Positions 36,621-48,190 of a stretch of DNA of 64,000 nucleotides are shown in pieces (the stretch's first letter is position 1; each line of letters starts with the position of its first letter). A model generated the notes under the pieces. The model did no database searches. It had not been told where the DNA came from and saw nothing but the letters and a program-made list of their open reading frames with translations. The DNA is from Anseranas semipalmata (Eukaryota > Chordata > Aves > Anseriformes > Anseranatidae): positions 595,361-659,360 of the forward strand of contig VXAA01004209.1 in assembly GCA_013399115.1 (NCBI GenBank), read 5' to 3'. Made by a program: the position numbers and the translations under genes.

Positions 36621-37551
36621 ATGACATTAGGCCTTGAATTAAAAAATAATGTGGTGGAGGAGGGAGGCAGAAATATGCAAACATGCAGAGATATGTGATT
36701 GGATAGGCATTATTTTCTTAGGAAATTAAATTAAACACTGGTAATTTCAAAGGACTGGGCTGGGGACACAGTCCTATTTCTATACATGTAAAGGGGCTAT
36801 TGCCTACAGTTTTGTTAGGGCCTTCTGCAACTGGGTCTCAAACAATAAGACTGTTTCAGTTGCTTTTTGTTTGGTCAAGCTGAAATTGTTAGGGCTGCAA
36901 TTTCCTACACTGAATGACTTCTTCAGGCTAGTGATTTTCTTTTACGTCCCATCAAGAGTAGTTCAGTCACTTCCAGAAACAAATGAGCAGAAATATGCAT
37001 TTTTCTCTGATAGTAAAGAAAATGTTTATAACCATTTAATAAAAGCTGTGCTTTTTAGTAATGTGTTCAAGTTTGGCTGCCTAGAAAATCTGCACAAAGT
37101 TGGCCAAGTCATGAGTGGTTTAGTTTACATAATTACAGAAGAGATTTGTTGGCATTGAGTGTTTGGTCTCCAGCAGTCTTTTTACAATGAACATACTCTA
37201 TCTCGGAGCTTCAGAGGCAAGCAGAAATTTTGGTTTAAAAAAAGGCTTCCTGCAGGAACAGTGTGGTGAAGGAACAGAAATCACTGATGCTGCTTGTAAC
37301 ACAACAGTGGAATTTGAGTAACATAACTGAGTGGAGGGCACAGATAAGAATTCAGACAGGGTGGAGGTGAAAGGAGGGAGGAAAGGTTTGTTGTAACTGA
37401 AGTAGGAGGATTTATGAACTCTAAAGTATATTATTCTCCAGAAATTGAAACAGAATCCTTTGCTTATTGCCTTCCCATGAATTCATAACTTGAGAAAGGT
37501 ATTAAATCTTCGATCACAGTATGATATAACAATTTCCTTTTTCCCTCACAG

Positions 37552-37628
37552 GATTTCTGAACAGAATGGATTCCATTTACCAAACAGACCAAACTCCTGA
37601 AAGAGACTGTATCAATATCTTCATTTGA
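37552..37628 (+). ncRNA. Candidate terminal exon start
   Basis: Strong acceptor ATTTCCTTTTTCCCTCACAG. One frame is open for 24 codons (including MDSIYQTDQTPERDC) to TGA at 37626. No upstream exon partner found. An AATAAA occurs at about 38157. Support is limited to the acceptor. Confidence 0.18.
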
Positions 37629-38375
37629 AAAATGAAGATGTGTACAAAAGGAGGCAGATTACAGAAAGAAAAGCATGGGTTCAATGCCAAGAGTAGTTGA
37701 ATGCCAGCCCCAAGGAGCAGAGTCCTGTCCCTGACTTCATCTCTCCATTTCCATGTGATTTGGGCAAGTTTCTTAACCCAGATTTTTCACAACTGTCAAT
37801 CATTTTCCAAGTTCCCTCCTACACAAAATCTTGATTTTAAGTTGCGTTGTGTATCTGGCCTTAGGATGAGATGTCTCATGCTCCCTGAGCATATGTTTCT
37901 AGTCCTTATAGTCAGCTAGCTCAGATGGAGGTTTTTCCAGTGCAGATGGCCACAGTCTGAAGAAATGAGTACCCTCTACAGAGCTTAATTCAAAAAACCA
38001 TTGAGTTATCACAGCTGCAACAGAACACACTGCGGGCTGTATATGAACACAGACAATCCTAGGGAATGCTAAACAGTCTCTTAAAAAAATTTATCTACAG
38101 GTGTCACATACCAGACCCCAAATCATTAGGTTCTTCCAATTTTTTTCCATTTATAAAATAAAACTCCCATTTCCTTATCCTTCAGGGTTTTTGAGAAAAT
38201 GAACTAATTCATGTTCAAGAAGCAACTTGATACTGTACTGCTGAGTACCATAAGGGGAGGGAAAAAAATAAAGGTAAAATTTATTATTCTGCTTTTACAG
38301 CACTTTGCAAGGAATGTGCAGTAGATCAGACATGGGGGCATACAAAAGGAGAATATCTGCTTTTTCTAATTTTCG

Positions 38376-38397
38376 ATATATATATATATATATATAT
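38376..38397. repeat. (AT)11 dinucleotide microsatellite
   Basis: Eleven AT units, uninterrupted. Confidence 0.95.
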
Positions 38398-39082
38398 TAT
38401 AGTCAGGGTACAATCACATTTCTTGTGCCCATGTAATTAATTACTGTATTATAAGATACAGTGGACCTCAGGCTATAGACTTTTTAAAATTAATTTTAAA
38501 AGATTTAAAATTAAATAAAATGAGTAGAAGAAAGCTGTAAGCAGCCAGGCAGCATGTAAACCCCAATCCATTTGATTTTTGCCATCAGTAGTGTCTGGTG
38601 TTGGTCATCACAGGGCCAGCTCAACTCCTGGAATCCCCAGGCTGACTGAGAACAGGGACCAGTGCAAGCCCAGATGGGCTCCCAGTGCCGCCTTCCTTCT
38701 CATCCCTTCTGCTGCACATTGGTGATCTATGCTGCGTGTAGCAGCCCTGAGTACAGCTGATTGTGTTAGCTGTAGTATCAGAACTAATCTAGCCTCAGGA
38801 ACATGAAACGTTATTTTATCTATTTACCCAGCCATAAAGAGAAACTCCACCTAGCAACTACAGCATTACCAAAGTACACTTACGCAACAAAACAAAACCA
38901 TACTTTCTGTTTTCCACCACAGTTACAATAGATGAGCCTGTGAGAGGTTACTGTGACTCCCATTCCCATGTTCTTAAAAGCACATTATATGCACTCTGTT
39001 TTAACAGGTATGCAGATGTCTATTATTTTAAAATACTTTGACATAGCCTAATATGACATTCAAGCTGGGAATACACAATTTA

Positions 39083-40380
39083 TAGAATCATAGAATCATC
39101 TAGGTTAGAAAAGACTTTCAAGATTATCAAGTCCAACCAGCAGCCTGACCTACTGAGTCCCATCAGTGAACTACATCCCTTAGTGCCATGTCCACACATC
39201 CCTTAAATACCTGCAAGGATGGGGACTCCTCCACTTCCCTGGGCAGCCTGTTCCAATGCTTGACACCCCTCACTGTGAAGAAATTCTTCCTAATGTCCAA
39301 TCTAAACCTGCCCTGGAGCAACTTGAGACCATTTCCTCATGTTCTATCACTTGTCACCTGAGAAAACAGACCGACACCCTCCAATCTTCAACCTCCTTTC
39401 AGGTAGTTGTATAGAGTGATGAGGTCTCCCCTCAGCCTCTTCTTCTGAAAACTAAGCAATTGCAGCTCCTTCAGCCCCTCCTCATAGGTCTTGTTTTCTA
39501 GTCCCTTCACCAGCTTCGTTGCTCTTCTCTGCACATGCTCAAGCAACTCAGTGTCCTTCTTGTAGTGAGGGGCCCAAAACTGAACGCGGTACCTGAGGTG
39601 CGGTCTCACCAGTGCTGCGTACAAGGGGACAATGACTTCCTAGTCCTGCTGGCCACACTATTTCTGATGCAGGCCGGGATGCCATTGGCATTCTTGGCCC
39701 CCTGGGCACACTGCTGGCTTATGTTGAACCAGCTGTCGACCAGCACCCCCTGCTTCTTTTCCGCTGGCAACTTTCCAGACACTCCTCCCCAAGCCTGTAG
39801 CACTGCATGGGGTTGTTATGTCCCAAGTGCAGCACCCGGCAGTTAGCCTTGTTGAATGTCATGTGATTGGACTCGGCCCATCAATCTAACCTACCCAGAT
39901 CCCTCTGCAAAGCCTTTCTACTCTCAAGCAGATCAACAGTCCTGCCTAACTTGGTATTGTCTGCAAACTTACTGAGGGTGCACTTACTACCCTCATCCAG
40001 ATCATTGATCAAAACATTAAACAAAACTGGCCGTAAGATTAAGCCCTGGGGAATGCTACTGGTGACCAGCCACCAGCTGGATTGAACTCCTTTCATGACG
40101 ACTCTTTAAGCACAGCCATCCAAACAGTTCTTCACCCAGCAACCAGTATACCTGTCCAAGTCATGAGCAGCCGGTTTCTCCAGGAAAATACTGTGACAAA
40201 CAGTGTCAACAACCTTACTAAAATCCAGGTGAACAACATCCATAGCCTTTCCTCATCTACTAAGCAGGTCATCTTGTCATAGAAGGAGATCAGGTTAGTT
40301 GGGCAGAACCTGCCTTTCATAAATCCATATTGGCTGCTTCTCATCACTCAGTCATCCTCTTGGTGCTGTGTGAGAGATCT
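39083..40380 (-). mobile_element. CR1 LINE, about 1.3 kb, 5'-truncated, minus orientation
   Basis: The left end has the CR1 3' octamer repeats in reverse (TAGAATCATAGAATCATC). Minus-strand frames then show reverse-transcriptase pieces in the expected order from 5' to 3': QYGFMKGRFCPTNLISFYDK (40132-40347), then [20 protein letters not shown] and [10 protein letters not shown] (39881-40096), then [20 protein letters not shown] (39388-39624). Within the polymerase motif the usual FADD reads FADN, and pieces lie in different frames, so the copy is dead. The endonuclease domain and 5' UTR are missing. It is the least diverged and longest mobile element here. The + frames over it (39535-40282) are antisense shadows. 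Confidence 0.95.
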
Positions 40381-41828
40381 GGGACAGCCAGTATGGCTTA
40401 TGCAAACAGATACAGTTATTTTTGAAAGAGCGTGCTTATGCTGATACTCTTTTCTCTTACAAGCAGGTTGGTGGCAATAACCAGCTGCAGCTTTCAGATG
40501 TCAGGACCATAGATTTCCGTATTCCTGCAATACCCGTCCCTAGACCTTGAAGGGCAGGTAAGGTTCCTGCTTCCCCTTCTAGGAAGACAATGACACTTTG
40601 TCACTTGCTGGAGATACAAGCAGGCACCACTGGTATAGGTGCTATAGTTCTTAACTAGCAGTATCAAGGAAGATCACTGAGTTCATGCCTAATTTTCCAT
40701 CATGTTGGCTACAGAATTGGTAGTATGTTAATAATAGTTAACAGCATATTAACTGTTAATATGACATTTAAGATATATGGAGTGAAATCTTGTCTGTGTT
40801 GTTATTCCTTTATGTGAAATGGGTCTTCTACTGGATGAGTTGTTTTGCAAGTTTGTTAACTCAAAAACAGCATTGTCATTTTTTGTATCTGCACGTACAG
40901 GATTTGTGGGAGATGGTAACCTGAAATTGCCAATGAGCTCAAGTCCTTGCCCTGGCATAGACAACAAACTTCTCCACACCATTCTGATCTGTTTTTAAAA
41001 CTGTAGGGAAAAAAATTACTAAGCACTTGATGTTCTCAACATTCTGGCAGAGACTGCAGCCAGGGAAAGGTGCAGTGGGAGCCATTTTTGGCTAGCTATT
41101 CATAGTATCCCTCTACTAAAAAATAAATTATAGCTAGTAAGTTTGTTTCACTTGTATTTCTATTTCAAAAAGACACTTTTTATTTAAAAAAGGCACCCTA
41201 AACATATGATTAATTCTAGTCATCGGGGGATTAGTTGAGCAACTTTGTTATATTATAAAAATTTTAACTGCCATAAGGTCAACCCTTCTGGTCTACAGGT
41301 ATTTTTATAAAGCAGGCTTTTAAAACCAGTTCCTCAGAGGGCGGGAAATAGACTTGTTTTTGGTAAAGAGATTTTGAGCATTAGCACTAGAGTTAATTGT
41401 TAAACTATTAAACTATAGCTTTTAATTTATAGCAGCTATAGTAGCAACAATATTTAAGTGATCGCCCTTTGCTACCGCTATAGACATACATCATCTGTTA
41501 TAGCATGAAATACTGTAAGATGTTTTGTAACAATGTGTGTATCTTGTTACCTGCTGATAATAACCTATCAGCCAGAACAACAGTTTAATTATATAGTACA
41601 TCTCCTGCTGGCAAATAACTGGCTTCCAAATATTTCTGCTGCTCTTCACTAATTTCTTCACTAAAAAAAAAGAATCAGTCTCTTGATTTTACACTGGTAC
41701 ATTAGTTTATGAATGGAAGACAGAAAGCTTTTATTAGCTGCTGAGGTGCCTGAATTCTTTGTGCTGTCATCACAATATAAAAACTAGCCCCATATGCCCA
41801 TGAATCCTGATGGATGGGTGAACAACAG
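40381..41828. other. Noncoding stretch
   Basis: No recognised repeat. A 77-codon minus frame (40749-40982) lacks any splice context. Confidence 0.45.
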
Positions 41829-41930
41829 GCCCCAGAACACTGATCAGCTACAGGATGTGGAACAAGTCCCAGCCCAGACCTCTGACAGAGATATGCAGAA
41901 TATTATCTAAAAGGTGGCCCTCAGGCCTGG
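41829..41930 (+). CDS. Candidate exon A of an unrecognised two-exon reading frame
   Basis: Acceptor GGTGAACAACAG (weak pyrimidine tract), donor GCCTGG/GTAAGT (good). Frame 3 is open for 33 codons (RTLISYRMWNKSQPRPLTEI in part) and leaves one base. Joined to exon B at 42013 across an 82-nt intron, the frame stays open for 30 more codons. The sequence is GC-richer than its flanks. A minus frame over both pieces (41848-42069, 73 codons) competes. No family recognised. Confidence 0.25.
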
Positions 41931-42012
41931 GTAAGTGGGATCTCTGCTTACACTGAGACAGTACGGACAGCTTGGATGAAATTATATATTTCTGCAGTAT
42001 TTCTTCCTTCAG

Positions 42013-42155
42013 ATCTATTCCGAACATGGGATTGTAGCACCAGTCTTGGGAATAGCACTGGCCCAGCAAGAACAGTAGAACCTTCAGTACTCAGGAACGT
42101 TTGAGATGGGCACAAGCAGCTAAGCTTCATTGTTTGGCACCAAAACAATGAGAAG
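42013..42155 (+). CDS. Candidate exon B of the two-exon reading frame, stop at 42102
   Basis: Very good acceptor TGCAGTATTTCTTCCTTCAG and donor ATGAGAAG/GTAAGT. In the phase left by exon A it reads DLFRTWDCSTSLGNSTG, on to TGA at 42102-42104. The region after the stop would be UTR spliced onward. The splice pair supports transcription more than it supports coding, so a long noncoding RNA is an alternative. Confidence 0.27.
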
Positions 42156-42564
42156 GTAAGTTGTTCTGGGATTCATGATATAGAATTGGAGGTCCTTTTG
42201 CCTATGAAAGAATAATCTGTGTGTTTAGGTACTGGGGATTTGCAATATAGTTCTATGCCTTTGAACTCCTCAAAGAGGACTTTTGAGCAACTATTCCCGT
42301 GAGGACCCATTAATAGTCCTTTCTCTCAAAGTTTGTTCTTTGTGGAGATAAATATGTCAGCTTGTTTGCAAATATGTCAATGTTTATTCCCAGAGTAAAC
42401 TCCTGTCCTAACAAAGTCTGTAGAATGGGAATCAGAAATCTGGATTAAGCGAGAATAAAGAATAAAGAATTTGGGAACTACTTATAAAAAACTAAGATGC
42501 TGCCTCATATAGATTTCTCTGAGTAATAAATAGATAACAAATAACAGATAGTAGGGACTTCCCC

Positions 42565-42732
42565 TCTCCATTTCTGAGCAATGTTCAAACTTGGGGGAAA
42601 AAAAAAACACTGAAACATGGGGGAAAGGTATATGTCTGTGATTTAGAAGGCAGGCTAGTGACTGACAAACACGAAAGGCAGCTATTTGCCATTCCAAGCA
42701 GTGACATGTTTGCCAGCTACCTCTTACTATTT
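42565..42732 (+). repeat. Direct repeat copy 1 (about 168 bp), unidentified family
   Basis: Shares TCTCCATTTCTGAGCAATG, AAACTTGGGG, ATATGTCT, ATTTAGAAGGCAGGC, GACTGACAA and TACCTCTTA in the same order with the segment at 45511-45679. By eye about three quarters of positions agree, with indels in the purine-rich centre. Flanks do not align, so it looks like an interspersed repeat family or a small old duplication. Confidence 0.75.
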
Positions 42733-45510
42733 TCCAGGTAATGCTCAATTGCATACATTTGGTAAAATTTCTCATTGAGAACCAAGATTATTTATAGATT
42801 TGTGACAACACCTTGGATTTCCATTTTCAGGCACAGTATGTTTTACCATGTTGTGATGGCCAGTGGAGAGAACATCATCACTGGCTGTAATGTATCTATG
42901 ACAGTGATATTGAACAACTTTGTAAAAATGCAATATCTTCATAGATAATATATCATAAAGTTGTAATAGAAAAATAGCTAGGTTTGCATTATCCAGATTA
43001 GGAGACTCATAATTTAACAGCTCCTAAATATAATTCCAATTTGTCCTAAAAGACCTGATAGATAAAATATTGTTGTTATTAAAAAAGTAACCCAAAAAGC
43101 TGCTATCATTACTAAAATACACTATTTTGGGATTCTGCGGCAAACTAAGACATGCAACTGCTTAGAGCTAAAAGGTTATATTAAGAATAAAAACAATTGT
43201 GCTGCACCCTTTTTGCATTATTCTGTGTAAAGTCACTGCAAATTATACCAGCTGAAAAGAAAGCAAAGAAATAATAATCTTGAAAATATTTTAGCATGCA
43301 TGTACAGTGAACGGAGAGGTTTGAGTTGTTCTTGTTTTGCCTGACACAGTATACATTTAGTCTAGAGAATTGACAATGTATTATGAGAATTCTTAGTGCA
43401 TTATACTGATTACACAGTGTACTTATACATTATACTGTAGTTTAAATAATCTCTAAAATGACTGTCCTTCATTAAGAGTTTGTAAGTGTACAGAAAGACC
43501 TCCTAAAAAACATGAATGCAAGGGTATTTACTGTCCTTGGTTTTAGCTTCTACTGATGGCACAGTGATGAAAGAAAGGATATAGCAACAAGACCTTGTCG
43601 TGTAGAATGAGAGGGATAAAAATATGTGTGTTCACAGACTAACAAGTTTATTCCGACAACTGAGGTTGGGCTGCTGTGCTTTACTGATTCCTGCAAGTGA
43701 TACCCTGTGCTAGCCTCTCCCTGGATAAATTAATCTACTTTACACCATAAAGCACATTATTTTGATAGAACAATGTATCTCACAGGGGGGCGGTTCCCAG
43801 ATTCTTCTCCTCCTTGCTATGCTGGCTGCATAAAGCCGAGCCGTCTGAGCACAGTGGAGGGAAACATTTGGCTGTGAGAATGCTGCACATGATGGTAGAA
43901 AGCTTGTATTAAATGTATTACTGGCCACAGCCTGGAAGATGTTTATCTTCTTGCAAAGCCAGGTAACTGCAAGCTGAAGTGAGATGGGACTTTTCATTCT
44001 TCAGAACAAATCTAGCATTATATTATTCATACTACTTAATTGCTCCACATCAGCCTGTATCTCTGTCCTCTGCGATCCCTCTCTATTTTCAGTGAAGGTC
44101 TGGGATGCTTTAGAATGGATCTGACCATAATATTTTTTCCCTAGGGATTGAAACATTTTTAAAGGCAGTAGAATATAGAATCTTACACTCTGAAGAGCTG
44201 GCAAAGCTGACCTTTATTGTCTGAGTCTGCAGAGCTAAAGTAATTGTGACAAGCTATAAGGTCATACATTTTCTTATACTTCAGAACAGTCCAATAGGTT
44301 CCAAAGGAATGAATTTGATACCTCCATTTGTTTAAAAAGATCATTTGTTTATACTAAGTTGATCTATAATTATGTACCTCGTTCCAAGATAAAATAGCTC
44401 AGTGATATCTTTCCATTTATCTAGCACATGTCAAATAAATGGGTAAATGTAAATAGAAATAAACACATTCATAATCGGCAAAGGAATTGCTGTGCTATTG
44501 ACTATTTGGAAAGTATAGCAAAACATACTGTAGTAATTATAATCAGGAACTTGTTCTGCAATATCAGACTCTTTTAAGGGTAAGCAGCACAAATATAACT
44601 GCTGTATACAGACGGAATCATAAATGTTGTGTTTGTGCACAGTAAGGAGGATTTCCTATTACTGGGTTTTACAGAGGTAATTTTGCGGGTCTTAAAAATA
44701 CAGTCCTTCACAAGTTCCTCCCCTACGTGTCCTTTTCTTCCTTCCTTTTGTTTTCATTAGGCAGAAAGTGTTATTTTAACAGCAGACTCATTAATGCAAT
44801 TGCTTAGTTGACTTACTAACCAGAAAACACCTCCCTAGTATACTGCTATCAGCTACTGTGTCTCTGTATCACAGTTTTCAGTAGGATTCCACTTGACTAT
44901 TTTCAGTTCCCTGCCTACATTTAATGCTCTTTCAAGAATATACATTAAGGTGGTAAATAACTTCTCTCCTAACCTTTTATCTCTGTCCTTGCTATGTTCA
45001 CTAGTCTCACAGAAGTGTCTTTATTTTCTCCTCATTTTTGCTTTGTGAGTTTGTTAGAAAACAGTGACAAATTTTCACTGGCTAGCACTGATTTCCCATA
45101 CTTGCTTATGTCTCTTATACAGCAGAAACAGTGAAACAGGCACCAGGTCGGAGGTTAAATGTAATACTTAAACTATGTGTTTTACATTTCTAACATATCT
45201 TACAAGACAATTTTAAGAAATGTTAAATAATTGGAAACTAAGCAGTATGAATTCCCTCATCCTTTTAATAAAAGAAAGGAAGGAAAAAAAGCAAGAGGAT
45301 GTTAAAATTTGTAAAATACTCACAAGTCTCGGAAAAGCTGTGAAGCAAGTTGGCACAGAAGTTAGCATAAAGTTTGCACTAGTGACAGCACCAAATGCTC
45401 CACCCCCTCCTCCATTCTGTTTTACTTTCAGTTGTTATATAATAATTTAGGACTATGTTTGTACCTAATACACTGTGGAAATTATTCTCACCACAAAGAG
45501 GGATTTCTCA
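42733..45510. other. Noncoding stretch
   Basis: AT-rich, no recognised repeats. A 43790-43930 patch is somewhat GC-richer. A minus-strand splice pair at 45320-45334 bounds only 14 nt. Confidence 0.45.
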
Positions 45511-45679
45511 TCTCCATTTCTGAGCAATGCTCAAACTTGGGGAGGGGGGGCAGGGAAGAGAAAAACAGTGTGGGGAGAGGCATATGTCTTAATTTAGAAG
45601 GCAGGCGAATGACTGACAAGTACAAACAGCAGCTGCTGGCTGTCCTGGCCAGCAACAGTTACGCGTACTACCTCTTATT
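45511..45679 (+). repeat. Direct repeat copy 2 (about 169 bp), unidentified family
   Basis: Partner of 42565-42732, same orientation, about 2.95 kb away. This copy has a G-rich centre (GGGGAGGGGGGGCAGGG) where copy 1 has an A-run. Confidence 0.75.
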
Positions 45680-47379
45680 CCATAAAGGGAAGGAAGCACA
45701 TAGTTTGTGCCCTTATCTTTGCACAGTCCCCTCCACCTTTGTAGCTTAAGTGTGTCCTCCCAGTGAAAACTCCAAAGGCTTGCTTAATTTGGAAGCAAAA
45801 ACTGTAGCTTTTTGCTGTAATTTCTCCTCTTCTCAGCAGCCTGAACAGTACTTTCCTGGGGCAGCCACTCCAGGAGGGAAAGAGAAGTTGCCTTTTGAGG
45901 CAACAGCAAGAAAGAGCATGGCCATGGAAAAGAGCTGACAGGACAGAAAGGGACAGAAATGTCAAATAGCTTGTCTGTCCCTTCTCTGAAAGGAACAGAA
46001 TCTAGCTTGCGGTGTGATGACAGGGCAGAGAGGTGTCCTAGACACAGGTGACATCAGAAGTGTATCCTTATAAAGGAGCTGAAAAAAAAATACTCTGTGA
46101 ATTGCACTGAACTAAAAAATTGTGTATTTTAGCCATTAAGATAAGTGAGGGTTTAGTGCCTATGATAACCACTGGACATGGCAGCTGTAATCCTGAAGTC
46201 CTGCATAGACACCTCATGATAAAAAACCCTTCTACTCTGAGCTAAACTCAAACTCCTGAAGATGAGGCCTAGTAGAGTGCTCCCAGGTTTCCAGGCACCA
46301 TCATTTAGGTATGTAAAAGTCATGCACTCCAGAGTCAGCAGTGAAAATGGTACTTCCTATCTGTGCAATCTTCTTTTTCTCCCCTTCTGCATCATTCTGT
46401 GTGCTGGTTATTATTCTGTGTGTGTCACACACTGTGAGGTGGTAAGAATATTCTGCAGTTAAATGAGAGGGTTTTAGCAATGGACCTATCTCCTAATTCA
46501 AGAAAAGATGAGCTTCTAGAGTTGTTGGGCGTTTCCTTCCTGTTTCTCAGTGAAATAACATTTTTTCAGGAACAGTATTTATAAAACCTGGTGAACAATA
46601 CCAGTTAGTTTCCTGTGCTGGGACATTCTATTACAGCCAGATTCACAAAAATATTTAAGGACCTAAATAAGGAATCAGTATCTTGAACTGTCTTAACAGA
46701 GAGAAACAGGGACTGGAACTGAGTGTTTCCAGTGAGCAGTTCCAGATGGCAACACAACAAATTCATTACATAAGGCAGCTTGCTGCCACTTCTCAATGCC
46801 CCTGCACACTGTATCCTGTGATCCAACACTTGGGTTCAGTGTCCATTCTGCAGAGAGGGCACCGAAATGAAATGCAGCCACACTGACTAGCTCCTGTATA
46901 GGATCTGATTCAGAGTCAGTACCACTGCAAAGGACCTTACAATACTTTAGCACAAGACAAAAAAGGAGAACTCACAATTTCATGCTCTCCCCAGACTCTT
47001 GGCTCTCTCACATGACACTGTTATCTGTGTGGTCACTGTATCATGGTCCTTGTAGTCTGTCTCAGTATAGAGGGTTAATATCACTTTATAAGCAATTTTG
47101 CAGACATACCTGGGCAAGATTTGAAAGAGAAAATGAAAGTACAGACTTGGCTGGAATTCTTGCTCTGACGGAGTACAAAAATGCAAGTGAAAAGGAGGTA
47201 CCACCATTGCAGGAAAAAAGCACAAGCCTAGATGAGTATTTAAACCAAAGTAACATACTCATTTATTAACTGTCTTGTGATTAAAGGCACTAGGCACTTT
47301 TTCTAAGACAGAAGTGGTCATAAACACTTGTCATGGATGAAATTTTTACACAGATCTAATGTATTAGCCATTTAAGATT
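45680..47379. other. Noncoding stretch
   Basis: One + frame (47105-47269, 54 codons, e.g. NASEKEVPPLQEKSTSLDEY) follows an acceptor-like AAGCAATTTTGCAG and ends in TAA. The same acceptor opens a second frame of about 20 codons. Not recognised and without a partner exon. Confidence 0.4.
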
Positions 47380-47683
47380 TATTAATTCCTTTATGGTAAA
47401 TCACAAATTAGATTGTACGATTTTTTTTTTCTTTAGTAGCACTTAATCATCAGTTAATAATTAGCATATTTAACACAATAATTCAGTAGGGTTTGCTACA
47501 ATCAAAACACTATCTTAATTAAAGATTCATAAATGGCAAGGTTCACACACAAGACTTATGGCAAGGTATTAGCAGTTTCTGTACAGTGAGGGATTAGGGA
47601 TTTCTGTACAAGGTATTGGGGATTTCTAAACTCAGTTGCACGCTCAAGAACTTTTCCTCTTTTGGTGAATTACCCTCTTCCGC

Positions 47684-47797
47684 GTCAGCATATTCAGCGG
47701 ATGATCATTGAATCTCGAGAAGTCAGGCCTGTAGTGCATTGTTCACTTTTCTCTATGTCGGCATATTCAGCAGATGATTACTGAACCTCGAGGAGTC
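47684..47797 (-). repeat. Internal 73-bp-period duplication within the LTR-like element
   Basis: 41-base units at 47684-47724 and 47757-47797 share CATATTCAGC, GATGAT, TGAA and CTCGAG and differ at about seven positions. Such duplications are common in LTR regulatory parts. Confidence 0.8.
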
Positions 47798-47894
47798 TTG
47801 CTCTGAGAGGCGTCCCATCTCAGGGGGAGATCCTAGGTCACAGCCTGCTGTGGTCCCAGAGAGCTCAAAGGGGCTCTTCGCTTAGGACCAGTAT

Positions 47895-47910
47895 TTATAG
47901 CACCATGAGA
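47895..47910 (-). promoter_or_regulatory. TATA box of the LTR-like element
   Basis: Minus strand GCTATAAATACTGG is a consensus TATA box placed upstream of the CCCCTTTGAGCTC block, consistent with an LTR U3/R promoter. Confidence 0.5.
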
Positions 47911-48190
47911 TGATTGGCTTTAGTCAGCATTTTTCCATCCTGGCCACAATTCAGGTTGAGTAATTCTTGTGTTGTTGCCAACCAACCATACAATTCCAGT
48001 ACCTTCCAGATTGTACAGTTCTGGTATCCAGGTAGCAGGAGTTCCAGGTGCAGTTAGAGAGTGCCTAATTGTCCCAACTCACTGCACTTGTAACAGTGGC
48101 AAGAACAGAAGGTTAGTTTATCTTGAGATCACAGAGTGGCCTGGCGAGGGAGGGGGTGGCTCCACGACCACAACACTTCTGTTTCTTTCA

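Larger units (their letters stand above)
36621..39082. other. Noncoding stretch
   Basis: Contains a 95-codon + frame (36871-37158) with no splice or promoter support, the terminal-exon-like segment at 37552, and an (AT)11 microsatellite at 38376. 38600-38770 is GC-richer and may be an old repeat I cannot name. Confidence 0.45.
47380..48190 (-). mobile_element. LTR-like element, minus orientation
   Basis: On the minus strand the order is: a GC-mixed U3-like part, a TATA box (GTGCTATAAATACTGG, 47895-47910), then CCCCTTTGAGCTCTCTGGGA, GACGCCTCTCAGAGCAAGAC, two copies of a CTCGA..TTCAGTA/ATGATCATC..CTGAATATGC unit, and an AT-rich tail. This layout and wording resemble, from memory, an avian retroviral LTR. 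I found no flanking viral genes, so a solo LTR is likely. Exact ends and family are uncertain. Confidence 0.55.

Noticed and set aside
39535..40282. Several + ORFs of 60-103 codons
   Set aside because: Antisense of the CR1 reverse-transcriptase region.
45320..45334. 14-nt minus-strand segment between a good acceptor and GTGAGT
   Set aside because: Too short to judge and without partner exons.
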